A stretch of DNA of 64,000 bases from Candidatus Thiodiazotropha sp. LNASS1 (lineage in GTDB: Bacteria; Pseudomonadota; Gammaproteobacteria; Chromatiales; Chromatiaceae), in NCBI RefSeq assembly GCF_964212655.1, contig NZ_OZ156465.1:1302001-1366000 (forward strand), read 5' to 3'. Of the stretch, positions 25,827-35,591 are shown one piece after another. Both the position numbers and the translations under genes were made by a program. Position 1 is the first letter of the stretch, and the number at the start of each line of letters is the position of its first letter. The notes under the pieces are model-generated. The model was not told the origin of the DNA and ran no database searches. It was given only the letters and a program-made list of their open reading frames with translations.

Positions 25827-26204
25827 GGTGTTTTTTTCTTAAGTCAGTATCAATTGATCGCCCGCCTGATGCAGAGTATTACGGAATAGCATTCCTGCCG
25901 TTAACTTTAAATAATACATAAAAACTGGTCTCTAGCTTAATGATAAAAAAGTAGATTTTTAAACTTCACTCTATATCCGCATGAGAGTTTGGATGGGTCA
26001 AAATGTAACTAAAGTTTTACAAATCGAAGACGATATGTCTTGCAACCATGGAGTATATGGTTACGGCAAAGCAAAACAATAAGCTTATTTGCCGTAATGA
26101 ATCGTCCACAGGCGGCTTGTGGGCAAGGTTATACGGCGTATACGAATTATAAAATACCAGCGCCAGGAATTGGGATATGGATCATCCATATCAGGGAAAC
26201 GATC
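25827..26204. other. Divergent intergenic region (TlpA / chemoreceptor)
   Basis: Contains the sigma-28-type promoter described at 26010-26036 and an AT-rich stretch at about 25905-25970. After the predicted transcription start there is a roughly 160-base untranslated leader. No other gene is supported. Confidence 0.5.
26010..26036 (+). promoter_or_regulatory. Sigma-28 (FliA)-type promoter of the chemoreceptor
   Basis: TAAAGTTT (26010-26017), 11-base spacer, GACGATAT (26029-26036). The known FliA consensus is TAAAGTTT-N11-GCCGATAA: the -35 is exact, the spacer is exact and the -10 matches six of eight. It places the chemoreceptor in the flagellar regulon and argues for translation from 26205 rather than from the ATG at 26040, which is almost at the expected start of transcription. 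Confidence 0.75.
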
Positions 26205-28586
26205 ATGTCAGTTCTTCATAATATTTCGATTCGCACAAAGCAGTGGTTCGGTTTCGGGCTCATTCTCTGTGTGCTTGCAACCTCATCCATTATCACACTC
26301 ATCAGTCTGGGTAATGTTGAACAAAGCGTGAACCAGGTGGTGCGCGAGAGTCAGCCACGTTTAATCCTGACGAAAGACCTCGCAAAAAGCCTGAAACAAT
26401 CTACAGAATCCTTGGCTTTTTATCTTCTTACGAAGGATGAGTCCCAGCTACAGGACTTCTCAAGTCAAAGGGACCAAACGAAATATATACTTCAATCATT
26501 GATAACCAAGAGCATAGAGGCGGAGGATACCACTTCATCCCAACTACTCAAGCAGCTGGACGATAAACTGAAGCAGTATGAACAAACAGCTGCGGCGTTA
26601 CTCAATCAGACAGCCACGCATGAAGGTAACTTTCCAGGTATTGCCTATGCCAACACGCACATTAATCCTATCAGCCGGGAACAGATGCAACTGACATCCC
26701 AAATGATTCTTTCCGAAATGGAAGAATACGCGGACGAAGAACGGAAACAGATCCTGCATCATCTTACCGAGCTGCGGTATGCCTGGAGCAATATCATGAA
26801 CGGCATCCGCGGCTATCTCGCTTTTCGCAGTGATTCGAATATTAATGACTTGAACCTTTACCTGGACAGGACAAAAAAACTGGTCCGGCTAATCAGTGCA
26901 AAGAGTGATCAACTGACATTGGATCAAGCTGATTCCATTGAGCAATTTATGGATAACATGGTCCGTTTCGATGAACACTACAAGAGGCTTCTTGAGATAC
27001 ACGGGAGTAATCAATGGCGCAGTGATGCATGGCTCGTACGTAGCCAGATCACACCACTATTGATGACAACGGATCAACATCTCGAGCAGTTGGTTGCTCA
27101 TCATGAGTCGACTATCTCACACACCAGCCAACGCCTGATCAAGGATGCCAGTTCAACCACAACACTTGTAATCAGTCTGTTGCTGTTTGGACTTGTGATC
27201 GGATTATCGATAAGTTGGCTGACCACGCGTCTTATCTACAATCCGATCCTGGACGCGGTCAAGACCATGCAAGACATCGCCAATGGCGATGGTGATCTGA
27301 TGAAGCGATTGGAAAAGAAAGGTAATGATGAACTTGGACTGCTTGCTGAAAGCTTTAACCAGTTTGTTGACAAAATCCGCAAACTGATACAACAGACCGC
27401 GCAATCCACTGAGTCGGTAATCAATGCTGTTGCGCAAACATCAGACAATACCAGTCAGATCAGTCGTCGCATCCAACAGCAGGAAAATGAAACTGACCAG
27501 GTCGCTACGGCTATGACCCAAATGACTGCCTGCGTAGCCAACATAGCACAAAATGCAACTACCGCCGAAGAAGCCACCAAGGCAGCCACTGCTGAAGCAC
27601 ATACAGGCTGCAAAGTAATCAAGCAGACAGCAGATGCCGTGCAGGCGTTGGCGGATGAAGTGGAACTTGCAGAAAATTCGATTCTGGGTGTGGAGCAGGA
27701 GAGCGCTCGTATCGGATCGGTCCTGGATGTCATAAAAAGCATTGCCGAGCAGACCAACCTACTCGCCCTTAACGCCGCCATCGAAGCTGCAAGAGCGGGA
27801 GAGCAAGGGCGTGGTTTTGCTGTTGTAGCCGACGAAGTGCGTGGGCTTGCCAATCGCACGCATCAATCGACAGGCGAGATCGAGTCAATGATACAAGCGC
27901 TGCAGAGTGGCACACAGCGGGCAGTATCCGTGATGGCATCCGGCAGGGAGAAAGTGGACAGCAGAGTTCTGCAGGCAACAGAGGCACTTCATTCGCTGAG
28001 CGAGATAAATAAGGCTATCGAGACAATCAACGACATGAACACCCAGATCGCCACCGCGGCAGAGGAGCAGTGCTCGGTGGTGGAAGAGATCAACAAGAAC
28101 ATAATCAATATCAGCGAAAACGGCAAGCAGACCTCGCAACGGGCAAAAGATACCTCTGATACTGCCAATGACCTGGGGACATTAGCCTCCGATCTGCAAA
28201 GGATTGTCCAGCAGTTTAAATTTTCCGGCGATAGAGGGTTTGATTTCAGCTCTGCAAAATCGGCCCACCTGGCATGGAAAACAAGAGTACGTTCCTTTCT
28301 CGATGGCAAGCAATCCCTTTCCCATGAAGAAGCAGTCTCGCACCATGATTGCGCCCTCGGAAAATGGTACTACTCAGAAGCGCTTAATCGATATGGCGAT
28401 GTTGCTGAAATACATGCGATAGAACAACCCCATCAGCAGTTACATTCACTGATAAGAGAAATTATCAAGCATATGGAAAGTGGGGATACTGACAGAGCGG
28501 AGGATCTTTATAGTGAAATCGAGCCTCTGTCAGGCGAAATCATTGGCCTATTGAATAGGGTCGAACGGAAAATAGCGGCCGGTTGA
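26205..28586 (+). CDS. Methyl-accepting chemotaxis protein with C-terminal CZB domain
   Basis: A 793-residue receptor: TM1 at about 11-35, a helical-bundle periplasmic sensor (about 40-320), TM2 at about 330-350, HAMP ([26 protein letters not shown]) and a long signalling coiled coil with the hairpin tip [32 protein letters not shown]. Residues 688-793 form a chemoreceptor zinc-binding domain: His688 in HLAWK, Cys716 in CALGKW, His743 and His747 in HQQLH. CZB domains bind zinc and, in some receptors, sense hypochlorous acid through the zinc-bound Cys. The start at 26205 is chosen from the promoter position and the TM location. Confidence 0.92.
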   Translation: MSVLHNISIRTKQWFGFGLILCVLATSSIITLISLGNVEQSVNQVVRESQPRLILTKDLAKSLKQSTESLAFYLLTKDESQLQDFSSQRDQTKYILQSLITKSIEAEDTTSSQLLKQLDDKLKQYEQTAAALLNQTATHEGNFPGIAYANTHINPISREQMQLTSQMILSEMEEYADEERKQILHHLTELRYAWSNIMNGIRGYLAFRSDSNINDLNLYLDRTKKLVRLISAKSDQLTLDQADSIEQFMDNMVRFDEHYKRLLEIHGSNQWRSDAWLVRSQITPLLMTTDQHLEQLVAHHESTISHTSQRLIKDASSTTTLVISLLLFGLVIGLSISWLTTRLIYNPILDAVKTMQDIANGDGDLMKRLEKKGNDELGLLAESFNQFVDKIRKLIQQTAQSTESVINAVAQTSDNTSQISRRIQQQENETDQVATAMTQMTACVANIAQNATTAEEATKAATAEAHTGCKVIKQTADAVQALADEVELAENSILGVEQESARIGSVLDVIKSIAEQTNLLALNAAIEAARAGEQGRGFAVVADEVRGLANRTHQSTGEIESMIQALQSGTQRAVSVMASGREKVDSRVLQATEALHSLSEINKAIETINDMNTQIATAAEEQCSVVEEINKNIINISENGKQTSQRAKDTSDTANDLGTLASDLQRIVQQFKFSGDRGFDFSSAKSAHLAWKTRVRSFLDGKQSLSHEEAVSHHDCALGKWYYSEALNRYGDVAEIHAIEQPHQQLHSLIREIIKHMESGDTDRAEDLYSEIEPLSGEIIGLLNRVERKIAAG

Positions 28587-28617
28587 CGGGGACCGTTCAA
28601 GGCATAGTGTTTCCCTG

Positions 28618-28836
28618 TCACTTCTTGCTGCTGCGACCACGCTTCTGCCACAGCAGTACACCGAGTGTGGTCGCGCCCAACGCAATACCGGCAGACAATA
28701 TCATACGCGCCAACCACTCGGGCCAGGCGGGTTGCGGTGTCAGAAGTGCCGCGCTGCCGACGACTATCAACCAGAATGAGATTTTTCCAAGGAGTGCGGA
28801 TTTCAAACTATTATCACCCTGACAGACGACAACCAT
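28618..28836 (-). CDS. Small two-helix membrane protein, unknown
   Basis: A 72-residue frame with two hydrophobic segments (ISFWLIVVGSAALL and MILSAGIALGATTLGVLLW) and a basic tail (QKRGRSSKK), the pattern of a small inner membrane protein with positive-inside C-terminus. It lies between convergent and divergent neighbours. No family is recognised and the start is uncertain. Confidence 0.5.
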   Translation of the reverse strand: MVVVCQGDNSLKSALLGKISFWLIVVGSAALLTPQPAWPEWLARMILSAGIALGATTLGVLLWQKRGRSSKK

Positions 28837-28953
28837 AGCGTGGCCAAGCCTGATGGATCATGAAATGCCAATAATATATATCGGCAAATGTATTACCTGA
28901 ATCGGATATACTCTTATATCACAACCGATATAGCTGCGAAACAAATCCTGAAC

Positions 28954-29580
28954 ATGGCTCACCTCTACTACATCCATGATCCAATGTGCAGTTGGTGCTG
29001 GGGATTTCGCCCGGTACTCGAGGTACTTATGTCACGGCTCCCCGACAACATCACAAGCAGCCGCCTGTTAGGCGGGCTGGCGGCGGATTCATCGCAACCG
29101 ATGCCGGATGATCTGCGGATAAGGTTGCAGAGCACATGGCGGAAGATTGGGAAGCGTATACCGTCGACCCGCTTCAATTTTGATTTTTGGGTTCGGAATA
29201 CGCCCAGAAGGTCCACCTACCCTGCCTGCCGCGCGGTCATCGCCGCCAGGTCGATTGATCCAGAAATGGAAGATAGCATGATAGTGGCTATTCAGCAGGC
29301 CTACTACCTGCAGGCAAGAAATCCTTCGGATGACACTACTCTCATCGAACTTGCGATGGAGATAGGTCTGAACGAACAGCAATTCTCCAAACTGTTGAAC
29401 CATTCCTCCACACAGCAAAAGCTCGACTCTGAGATTGCACAGTCACTCCTTTTGGGTGTGCGCAGCTTCCCCTCGCTTGTGCTTCAGCATGAAGAGAGCT
29501 ACTGGCCGGTGGCCATTGATTATTTGAATGCGGAGCCGATGCTGGAACTCATTCACAATCTCATTGATACTGATTTTTAA
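28954..29580 (+). CDS. DsbA-family thiol oxidoreductase (cytosolic, FrnE-like)
   Basis: A 208-residue protein starting MAHLYYIHDPMCSWCWGF. The CSWC active site directly after the first strand, then FRPVLEVL, a helical insert (LRIRLQSTWRKIGKRIP), NTPRRSTYPACRAVIAA and a cis-Pro element VRSFPSLVL, are the DsbA-like fold without signal peptide. An in-frame ATG at 28888 would add 22 residues ahead of the fold; 28954 is preferred. Relatives act as disulfide oxidoreductases or isomerases, some linked to oxidative stress. The partner and substrate are not shown. Confidence 0.85.
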   Translation: MAHLYYIHDPMCSWCWGFRPVLEVLMSRLPDNITSSRLLGGLAADSSQPMPDDLRIRLQSTWRKIGKRIPSTRFNFDFWVRNTPRRSTYPACRAVIAARSIDPEMEDSMIVAIQQAYYLQARNPSDDTTLIELAMEIGLNEQQFSKLLNHSSTQQKLDSEIAQSLLLGVRSFPSLVLQHEESYWPVAIDYLNAEPMLELIHNLIDTDF

Positions 29581-29626
29581 CCCGGGGGATTGACTTGAAA
29601 ACTCTCACGGGTAACACTCAGCCATC

Positions 29627-30217
29627 ATGCTGACTAAAGATAATCTAGATAAACTCCGCAAAGATATCGTGTTCACAGAAGAGCTGTCCGGTGAGCGTCT
29701 GCAATTTCATTCCACCTGGGGCATCTTTTCACCACGCGAGATCGACGAAGGGACCAGGCTTCTGGTGGATCGTTTACGGATCGCTCCCACAGACGACTGC
29801 CTAGACCTGGGCTGTGGCTACGGTCCAATAGGCCTCTATATGGCCCGACGGGCTCCGCAGGGACAAACCCTGATGGTCGACAAGGATTTCATGGCGGTCA
29901 ACTACAGCAATGACAATGCCGAACGTAACCGATTGACAAACGCCAAAGCCATCCTCAGCAACGCTTTTGATCACATAGATTCTAGCTTGCGCTTCAATGT
30001 CATCGCATCCAATATCCCTGCCAAAGTGGGCAAAGAGATGCTCAGTCTGATTTTGCATGATGCCAGGCAACGTCTCAAACCGGGCGGCAGACTCTATGTC
30101 GTAACCATCAATGGCCTAAGACAGTACATGAAACGCAATCTCAACGAGATTTTCGGTAACTATGAAAAGCTTAAACAAGGTAAAAGTTATACCGTAGCGT
30201 TGGCGGTCAACAAGTGA
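29627..30217 (+). CDS. Class I SAM-dependent methyltransferase (RsmC-type fold)
   Basis: A 196-residue protein with the SAM-binding motif LDLGCGYGPIGLYMARRAPQ, the acidic strand LMVDKDFMAVNYSNDNAERN, and motif IV as SNIPAKVGKEM in place of the NPPF of nucleic-acid N-methyltransferases. The N-terminus (FHSTWGIFSPREIDEGTRLLVDRL) matches small RsmC/YbiN-like proteins. It lies 46 bases after the DsbA-like gene, so they may share a transcript. Substrate, probably RNA, is not determined. The altered motif IV is a reason for caution. Confidence 0.82.
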   Translation: MLTKDNLDKLRKDIVFTEELSGERLQFHSTWGIFSPREIDEGTRLLVDRLRIAPTDDCLDLGCGYGPIGLYMARRAPQGQTLMVDKDFMAVNYSNDNAERNRLTNAKAILSNAFDHIDSSLRFNVIASNIPAKVGKEMLSLILHDARQRLKPGGRLYVVTINGLRQYMKRNLNEIFGNYEKLKQGKSYTVALAVNK

Positions 30218-30279
30218 TCCCTGTGATATTGAAACTGCCACACAGGCATCGTTAGTCAATAGTCTGCAAATGCAACACT

Positions 30280-31074
30280 CTATTCACTGGAAAGACGCTT
30301 CAATACATGAGATACCGCAACCAAACCAAAGCTGGCAGTGACGGTCACTACAGAACCATATCCACCACAGTTCAATGAACCTTCCATGTTCGTCGGCCTT
30401 TTCAGGCAAACTGCCCCATTGTCATCAGGATAGCGCTGCTGCTCTGTTGAGTAGACACAGGGTACATCGAATCGACGTTTGACATTGGTTGGAAAACCGT
30501 ACTGCCTGCGAAGCAATTTGCGGCACTTGGAAAGCAGTGGGTCCTGTTCACTGCGGCTCAGGTCAGCCAGTTTGATCTTTGTAGGATCGCTTTGCCCCCC
30601 TGCACCACCTACCGTAATGATGGCGATCCTGTCTCTGCGGCAGCAGGTTATCAAAGCAGCCTTGATGCGATAGCTGTCGATGCAATCGATCACGTAATCA
30701 AACCCACCGGCAGTAAATGTTTGCAGTGACTCCAACTCGATAAATTGCTCCACAGCATTAACCCGACAGCTGGAGTTGATGGCCAAGACCCGCTCTGCGA
30801 GTGCCGATACCTTGGCTTTACCGAAATCACCCTCAACCGCATGCAGTTGGCGGTTAACATTCGATTCAGCTATATGATCCATATCATAGAGAGTAATCGC
30901 ACCTATGCCACTGCGCGCAAGGGCTTCCACAACCCATGAGCCGACCCCACCCACGCCAACCACGGCGACATGAGAATGAGAAAAACGCTCCAATGCCCGA
31001 CTGCCATAGAGACGCGCTATACCGCCAAATCGCCTTTCATTGTACAAATTAGACAATTCCTTGGATGTTTGCAC
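30280..31074 (-). CDS. tcdA: tRNA threonylcarbamoyladenosine dehydratase
   Basis: A 264-residue E1-like enzyme (GTG start). The nucleotide-binding loop GVGGVGSWVVEALARSGIGAITLYDMD, NRQLHA, DYVIDCIDSYRIKAALI and GGAGGQSDPTKIKLADLSRSEQDPLL match TcdA/CsdL (YgdL). It adenylates the t6A side chain at position 37 of ANN-decoding tRNAs and closes it to the cyclic ct6A form. The C-terminus (GYGSVVTVTASFGLVAVSHVLKRL) has the hydrophobic segment typical of the family. It is convergent with the methyltransferase gene. Confidence 0.93.
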   Translation of the reverse strand: MQTSKELSNLYNERRFGGIARLYGSRALERFSHSHVAVVGVGGVGSWVVEALARSGIGAITLYDMDHIAESNVNRQLHAVEGDFGKAKVSALAERVLAINSSCRVNAVEQFIELESLQTFTAGGFDYVIDCIDSYRIKAALITCCRRDRIAIITVGGAGGQSDPTKIKLADLSRSEQDPLLSKCRKLLRRQYGFPTNVKRRFDVPCVYSTEQQRYPDDNGAVCLKRPTNMEGSLNCGGYGSVVTVTASFGLVAVSHVLKRLSSE

Positions 31075-31124
31075 CAGAAATGTATTTCATTAAAAATAAA
31101 AAAACACTAATTATATATAATTGA

Positions 31125-34061
31125 TTATGAAATAGCTGCTTGATCTTTGTTTAGTTCCTTCATGAGTTCTGCGAAATGGGCACTTAACGCCTCCAACTCG
31201 TTAATTCTTTTCTGTGCATACTCTGTGTTCCCCATATTATTAATGCTGATTATTTTATATCCGAGTGCATGTATCTGCTCATGCAGCCTGTTGAGTTCAG
31301 TGTATTGTGGCAAACTGCCATACTGAATAAAACCAATACCATTGAACCAATAACTGAAGTTGCAGTGTTTGCTATCCAACTGGCTATGGTTTATTGCCTC
31401 ATCACGATTCACATACCCAATCAGGTTGTCCACCCATCGTTGATGACTGGTTAGCGCCACTTCAATATCGACATGATGACTCTGAGTCACTCTGTTTTTA
31501 AGGCTCCGCCACAGTTGATTGCCTTGCCATTGCTTCAACCATGCTGGGATCTCATTTGCCGGCATCGGTCTGGCAATGCCATAACCCTGACCTAATCGAC
31601 AACCCAATTGGAGTAGTGCAACGGCATGTTCCATGGATTCCACACCTTCCGCAATGACCGGATGCTGAAAAGCATGCGCAAGGCGAACCACGCTATCAAC
31701 GATGGTTAGATCCTGAGGATCATCCAGCATGTCCCGCACAAAATTCTGATCTATTTTGAGTATATCGACAGGAAGACGATGAAAATAGGCGAGGGAAGAG
31801 TAACCCGTACCGAAATCATCCAAAGAGATCTTAACCCCCAACTCACGGCACTCCGACAGGGTGTGATAGATAACATTCGTATCATCTATAGAGGCGGTTT
31901 CGAGAATTTCCAGTTCAAGCATATCGGGAGTTACATCAGCATACTTTGCAAACCGCTCCCGAATATACTCGGTGAAACCGGGATACTGCAGATGGTGTGG
32001 ACTTATATTTATACTGACCGGCAGCTGAAGCCCCATTTTTCGCCATTGACTCATCTGTTGCAATGCATGATCGAAAACCCATTGACCCAGCTCGATCTCC
32101 AAGTCTGTTTTAGTAATAATTGATAAAAAATCACCTGGCGGGGTAATGCCCGCTTCCGGATGCAGCCACCGGATCAAGGCCTCGACGCCTATAACGTCAC
32201 AACTGTACATATCAACCTTTGGTTGAAAGTAAAGCGTGAATTCCTGCTTCGACAATGCGTTCCTGAGCAGCTTGATATTTTTACGATTGGCCTTTATCTT
32301 CTTGTCATGCAGTGGATCAAACAGATGGTAGCAGTTCTTGCCCGCCTCCTTTGCCCAATACATCGCCTGATCAGCGTGCCGTAGCAGGATGTCCGCGTCC
32401 ACATCGTCCTCCGGGTATACGGTCAGGCCAATACTTGCACTGACTTCCAGAGCTGTATCATCCAAGTGTATGGGTTCTGCTATAACCTCCAATACCCTAT
32501 CCAAAACCAAAATGCACTCATCCATACTCGTCAGATTAGTCAGTATCAATACGAACTCGTCTCCACCGATGCGCGATACCGTGTCCTCCTCACGCAATAC
32601 ACCTTCTAACCGACTTGCTATTTCAATCAATATCTTATCGCCTGAGTCATGGCCAAACCGGTCATTAATCGGCTTGAAACCATCGAGGTCCAGATAACAA
32701 ACCCCCACACTGGTTGCGTTTCGTTTACTGTATGCAATCGCCTGGCGTAGCCTGTCGGTTTTCAGACGCCGATTGGGTAAGCCGGTCAATGGATCGTAAT
32801 GTGCGATATGTTCAAGTTCCGCTTCAGCCTTTTTTCTGTCAGTTATATCGTGAATGATCGAATAGAGCACCTGCTTGCCATCCGAGATGAAGGGACCAGA
32901 GTGTACCTCGACATCCCTGACCTCCCCTGACGCCAGGGCGTGACGAAAAATGAAGTGGTTGCGTTCTTCTTTTCTAGCCCTGCTCATCTCCTGAGCAACT
33001 TCCTCTTCGCTGAGCGTATTGATGTCATTGATACTCATTTTCAGGAGCTGTTCAATGGTATAGCCGTAATACTCAGCTGCGGCCCTGTTCGCTGTGAGAA
33101 TAGAGCCTGAGTCGGGGTCGATCGTAAGCATCACCGCCTTGTTAGCCTCGAATAACATTCTGGAGCGTTCTTCACTCATACGCAGCGCTTCAGACAAACC
33201 TTTCTCCCGTTCAAGCGCCTCCAGCAGATCATGATTACTTGCCTGCAGCGTCTGATTTGCCGTCTCAAGCTGTCGTGTACGCGCTTCTACTTTCTCTTCC
33301 AACTCAATACCTGAACGCCTGAGGGCATCGATCTGTCCTTTGATTGTACTTCCCATTTCCTGCAATGCACGGGAGAGAGTACCGATCTCATCTTCACTAT
33401 GTATCTTAACCGGTTGTTCGAATCTGCCATTTGTTATGGATGCCGCATACTCGGACAGCTGCTTAACAGGCTCTACAAACTGTTTACGCATAAAGAAATT
33501 GAGAAGTATTGCGATAGCGATGAATGTAAGCAAAAAATTGAAAACAACCTGCCTGACTGCCTGCATGACCTTGTCGTCGATGACTTTGGTAGAAAAACCG
33601 AGCCGGATAACGCCTACTGTTTGAGCTTCGTCAATGATGGGTATGGAAACATCATAATAGCTCTTGCCATCGGACCGTTCGTGGATCTGCCACAAAGGCT
33701 GGTCGGCAGACAAGGTATTGACTGTCACAGTATCGTTATATTTCTGCCCGATCTGTGCATTATCACTGTGAAAAAGCACCAGGCCCGATTGGTCAGTAAC
33801 GCTTGCATACTCAATGTGTGGATTTTTATCGACTACTTCCTTAAGCTTTCCATCCATCCCGGAGAGTGACTCGAGCGGCAATCCCAAAGCCAGCAGTTCA
33901 TCAAGTACACTTTCAATGCTATGACCAATACCAAAACTACCCGTCAACAGAGCATCGGTATAATTTGTGCGAAAACTGTTTATATTCACTACAGAGCTGA
34001 GCAGTAACGAGAGCACGAGGGTACCGATAGTCACCAGCAGTATCTTCTGGTTAAGTCTCAT
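31125..34061 (-). CDS. Cache-HAMP-PAS-GGDEF-EAL protein with CZB-like C-terminus
   Basis: A 978-residue membrane protein: TM1 at 8-26, periplasmic Cache-like sensor at 30-160, TM2 at about 172-190, HAMP at 192-245, coiled coil to about 295, PAS to about 410, GGDEF motif at 499-503 with RxxD (REED 490-493), EAL at 627-629 with DDFGTGYSS at 748-756. Both catalytic domains look intact. Residues 870-978 carry a pattern I read as a divergent CZB domain: His873 (HQRW), Cys900 (CNFSYWF), His927 and His931 (HEQIH), the same order and spacing as in the chemoreceptor at 26205. It is encoded 35 bases after the PF04392-like binding protein on the same strand. Confidence 0.9.
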   Translation of the reverse strand: MRLNQKILLVTIGTLVLSLLLSSVVNINSFRTNYTDALLTGSFGIGHSIESVLDELLALGLPLESLSGMDGKLKEVVDKNPHIEYASVTDQSGLVLFHSDNAQIGQKYNDTVTVNTLSADQPLWQIHERSDGKSYYDVSIPIIDEAQTVGVIRLGFSTKVIDDKVMQAVRQVVFNFLLTFIAIAILLNFFMRKQFVEPVKQLSEYAASITNGRFEQPVKIHSEDEIGTLSRALQEMGSTIKGQIDALRRSGIELEEKVEARTRQLETANQTLQASNHDLLEALEREKGLSEALRMSEERSRMLFEANKAVMLTIDPDSGSILTANRAAAEYYGYTIEQLLKMSINDINTLSEEEVAQEMSRARKEERNHFIFRHALASGEVRDVEVHSGPFISDGKQVLYSIIHDITDRKKAEAELEHIAHYDPLTGLPNRRLKTDRLRQAIAYSKRNATSVGVCYLDLDGFKPINDRFGHDSGDKILIEIASRLEGVLREEDTVSRIGGDEFVLILTNLTSMDECILVLDRVLEVIAEPIHLDDTALEVSASIGLTVYPEDDVDADILLRHADQAMYWAKEAGKNCYHLFDPLHDKKIKANRKNIKLLRNALSKQEFTLYFQPKVDMYSCDVIGVEALIRWLHPEAGITPPGDFLSIITKTDLEIELGQWVFDHALQQMSQWRKMGLQLPVSINISPHHLQYPGFTEYIRERFAKYADVTPDMLELEILETASIDDTNVIYHTLSECRELGVKISLDDFGTGYSSLAYFHRLPVDILKIDQNFVRDMLDDPQDLTIVDSVVRLAHAFQHPVIAEGVESMEHAVALLQLGCRLGQGYGIARPMPANEIPAWLKQWQGNQLWRSLKNRVTQSHHVDIEVALTSHQRWVDNLIGYVNRDEAINHSQLDSKHCNFSYWFNGIGFIQYGSLPQYTELNRLHEQIHALGYKIISINNMGNTEYAQKRINELEALSAHFAELMKELNKDQAAIS

Positions 34062-34096
34062 TAACTACTGCCTCGGCAATGTGTTAAGCAGGATAT

Positions 34097-35137
34097 TCAT
34101 TTACGAATATTTTCTCCCGCCAATTGCAACAGGCCTACCGGTACAGCGATACCAAACTGTCTTGCCTTGCGCAGATCGACCGCATAACCATATCGTGCCG
34201 GCCATTGGGGAAAAATCCGCTTGATTGGCTTGCCTTCGAAAAGATCACGGATCATAACAGCTGCTTGTTGTCCCATACTGCGATGAGAGGGAAATACAAC
34301 CGCCATTGCTCCCCACTCCTGCATAACATCGTTCTTGACGAGACCGATCAGCGGCTTACTTGAATATGCATGGACCATTTCTGCAAACTGGCGTCGGGCA
34401 CCCAGCTGATCATTGGGTTTTATGAACAGATCCACTTGAGAATCGAGCTCCTTGATGAGAGGCAGCGCCATCTCTGCCATACGCCTGTCACCCTCCTCCC
34501 CCTTTACCAAAGGCACTCTGCGGAAAATCACTTCCAGATCCTTAAACTGGGGATCATCTTCCAGCATTGCTTTAATCCAGGCATTATAACTGTGGGACTG
34601 TGGCATATCGGCATAGATCAACCCGATGCGTTTCGCTTGGGGCATCAATTCCCGGATAAAGCGGAATCTTGATTTTACAGGTACAGGATAGCTGACACCG
34701 GTAAAATTACTCTTCGGTGGAATATCGAAACCATCTATCACACCTATACCCACCGGGTCGGTTGGAGAAGCGAATACAACCGATTGAGTTCCGCCGTACA
34801 GCACCTGCTTGGCGGCTACGGTTGCTGTGGTGCCGCCCATGTAATAAACATCATAGTCTTTGGCAGCTTCCGTTTTCAGGATCGCCGCACCCCTGTTGAT
34901 GTCATTGCCCGCTGTATGAAAATAGAGCTGAAGGTTTTCTCCCTCTACATAGCCGTATTGCTCGAGGGATTCCAACATTGCGAGGCGGACATCCATATAG
35001 GGGCTGCCTTGCTGGGAATCAAGAATGAACAGGCGATAGAGCCTACCGGTTTGTGGAGCGGATAACAGTTCGCCAGCTCCAACCAGCAGCAGCAAAACAA
35101 GGCAGTAACGGGACAGAGTTGCTACTGATGATAACAA
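34097..35137 (-). CDS. ABC-type periplasmic binding protein (PF04392-like)
   Basis: A 346-residue exported protein: a signal peptide (ATLSRYCLVLLLLVGAGELLSA), then YRLFILDSQQGSPYMDVRLAMLESLEQYGYVEGENLQLYF, YYMGGTTATVAAKQVLY, VVFASPTDPVGIGVIDGF, FTGVSYPVPVKSRFRF and AKRIGLIYADMPQSHSYNAW, the two-lobed fold of the ABC_sub_bind (PF04392) group. TTG 35137 is chosen because GGAGG lies six bases before it; an ATG at 35185 adds residues that do not fit a signal peptide. No permease or ATPase is adjacent. The next gene is the Cache-GGDEF-EAL protein, so this looks like a sensory partner rather than a transport component. Confidence 0.83.
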   Translation of the reverse strand: MLSSVATLSRYCLVLLLLVGAGELLSAPQTGRLYRLFILDSQQGSPYMDVRLAMLESLEQYGYVEGENLQLYFHTAGNDINRGAAILKTEAAKDYDVYYMGGTTATVAAKQVLYGGTQSVVFASPTDPVGIGVIDGFDIPPKSNFTGVSYPVPVKSRFRFIRELMPQAKRIGLIYADMPQSHSYNAWIKAMLEDDPQFKDLEVIFRRVPLVKGEEGDRRMAEMALPLIKELDSQVDLFIKPNDQLGARRQFAEMVHAYSSKPLIGLVKNDVMQEWGAMAVVFPSHRSMGQQAAVMIRDLFEGKPIKRIFPQWPARYGYAVDLRKARQFGIAVPVGLLQLAGENIRK

Positions 35138-35591
35138 GTACACCTCCGGATGAACGCAGTCAAATAGAACCGGTGCTTCCTGCATCGATCAGGCAAATAT
35201 CAAACAGGCCTTACCAAGATACCTGGGCTAGACACAGATGCCTCTACGGAAATCGCAACCCATTTCTGAGGCAACTGTATTGTAATGCCTAATAAGTATA
35301 TTGTCGGCAAAATAGCGCCACTCTGAAATAGCCATGATCCAATAAGTGGCAGAAGCACTATACAATCCAAATATTAAACATTAATAAATCAATGTATCTT
35401 ATTGTTTATTAAGATAAATAATAACAATCATTGGACTCGCTTTGAAGCATGGGCTTTTTCACAGCCCAGCTGCGGTTACATCTTGTTACAAGTGGATACA
35501 CCCGTGAGAGGATCTTCTTTACCCGGCGGTGCACACTCGATCTCAAGGACAACCCGTCCGACAACACTATCGTTCATACAAGGAGATCATC
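35138..35591. other. Divergent intergenic region (binding protein / Spy-like)
   Basis: AT-rich, with no gene supported. It must hold promoters for both directions. The dyad at 35395-35416 is the clearest element. A segment at 35425-35520 is less AT-rich and may be the 5' leader of the Spy-like gene. Confidence 0.5.
35395..35416. promoter_or_regulatory. Dyad TATCTTA-N8-TAAGATA
   Basis: Perfect 7-base inverted half-sites at 35395-35401 and 35410-35416 in the divergent intergenic region, about 175 bases before the Spy-like ATG. A possible operator; it does not resemble the GTAAA-N5-GTAAA CpxR box. Confidence 0.35.
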
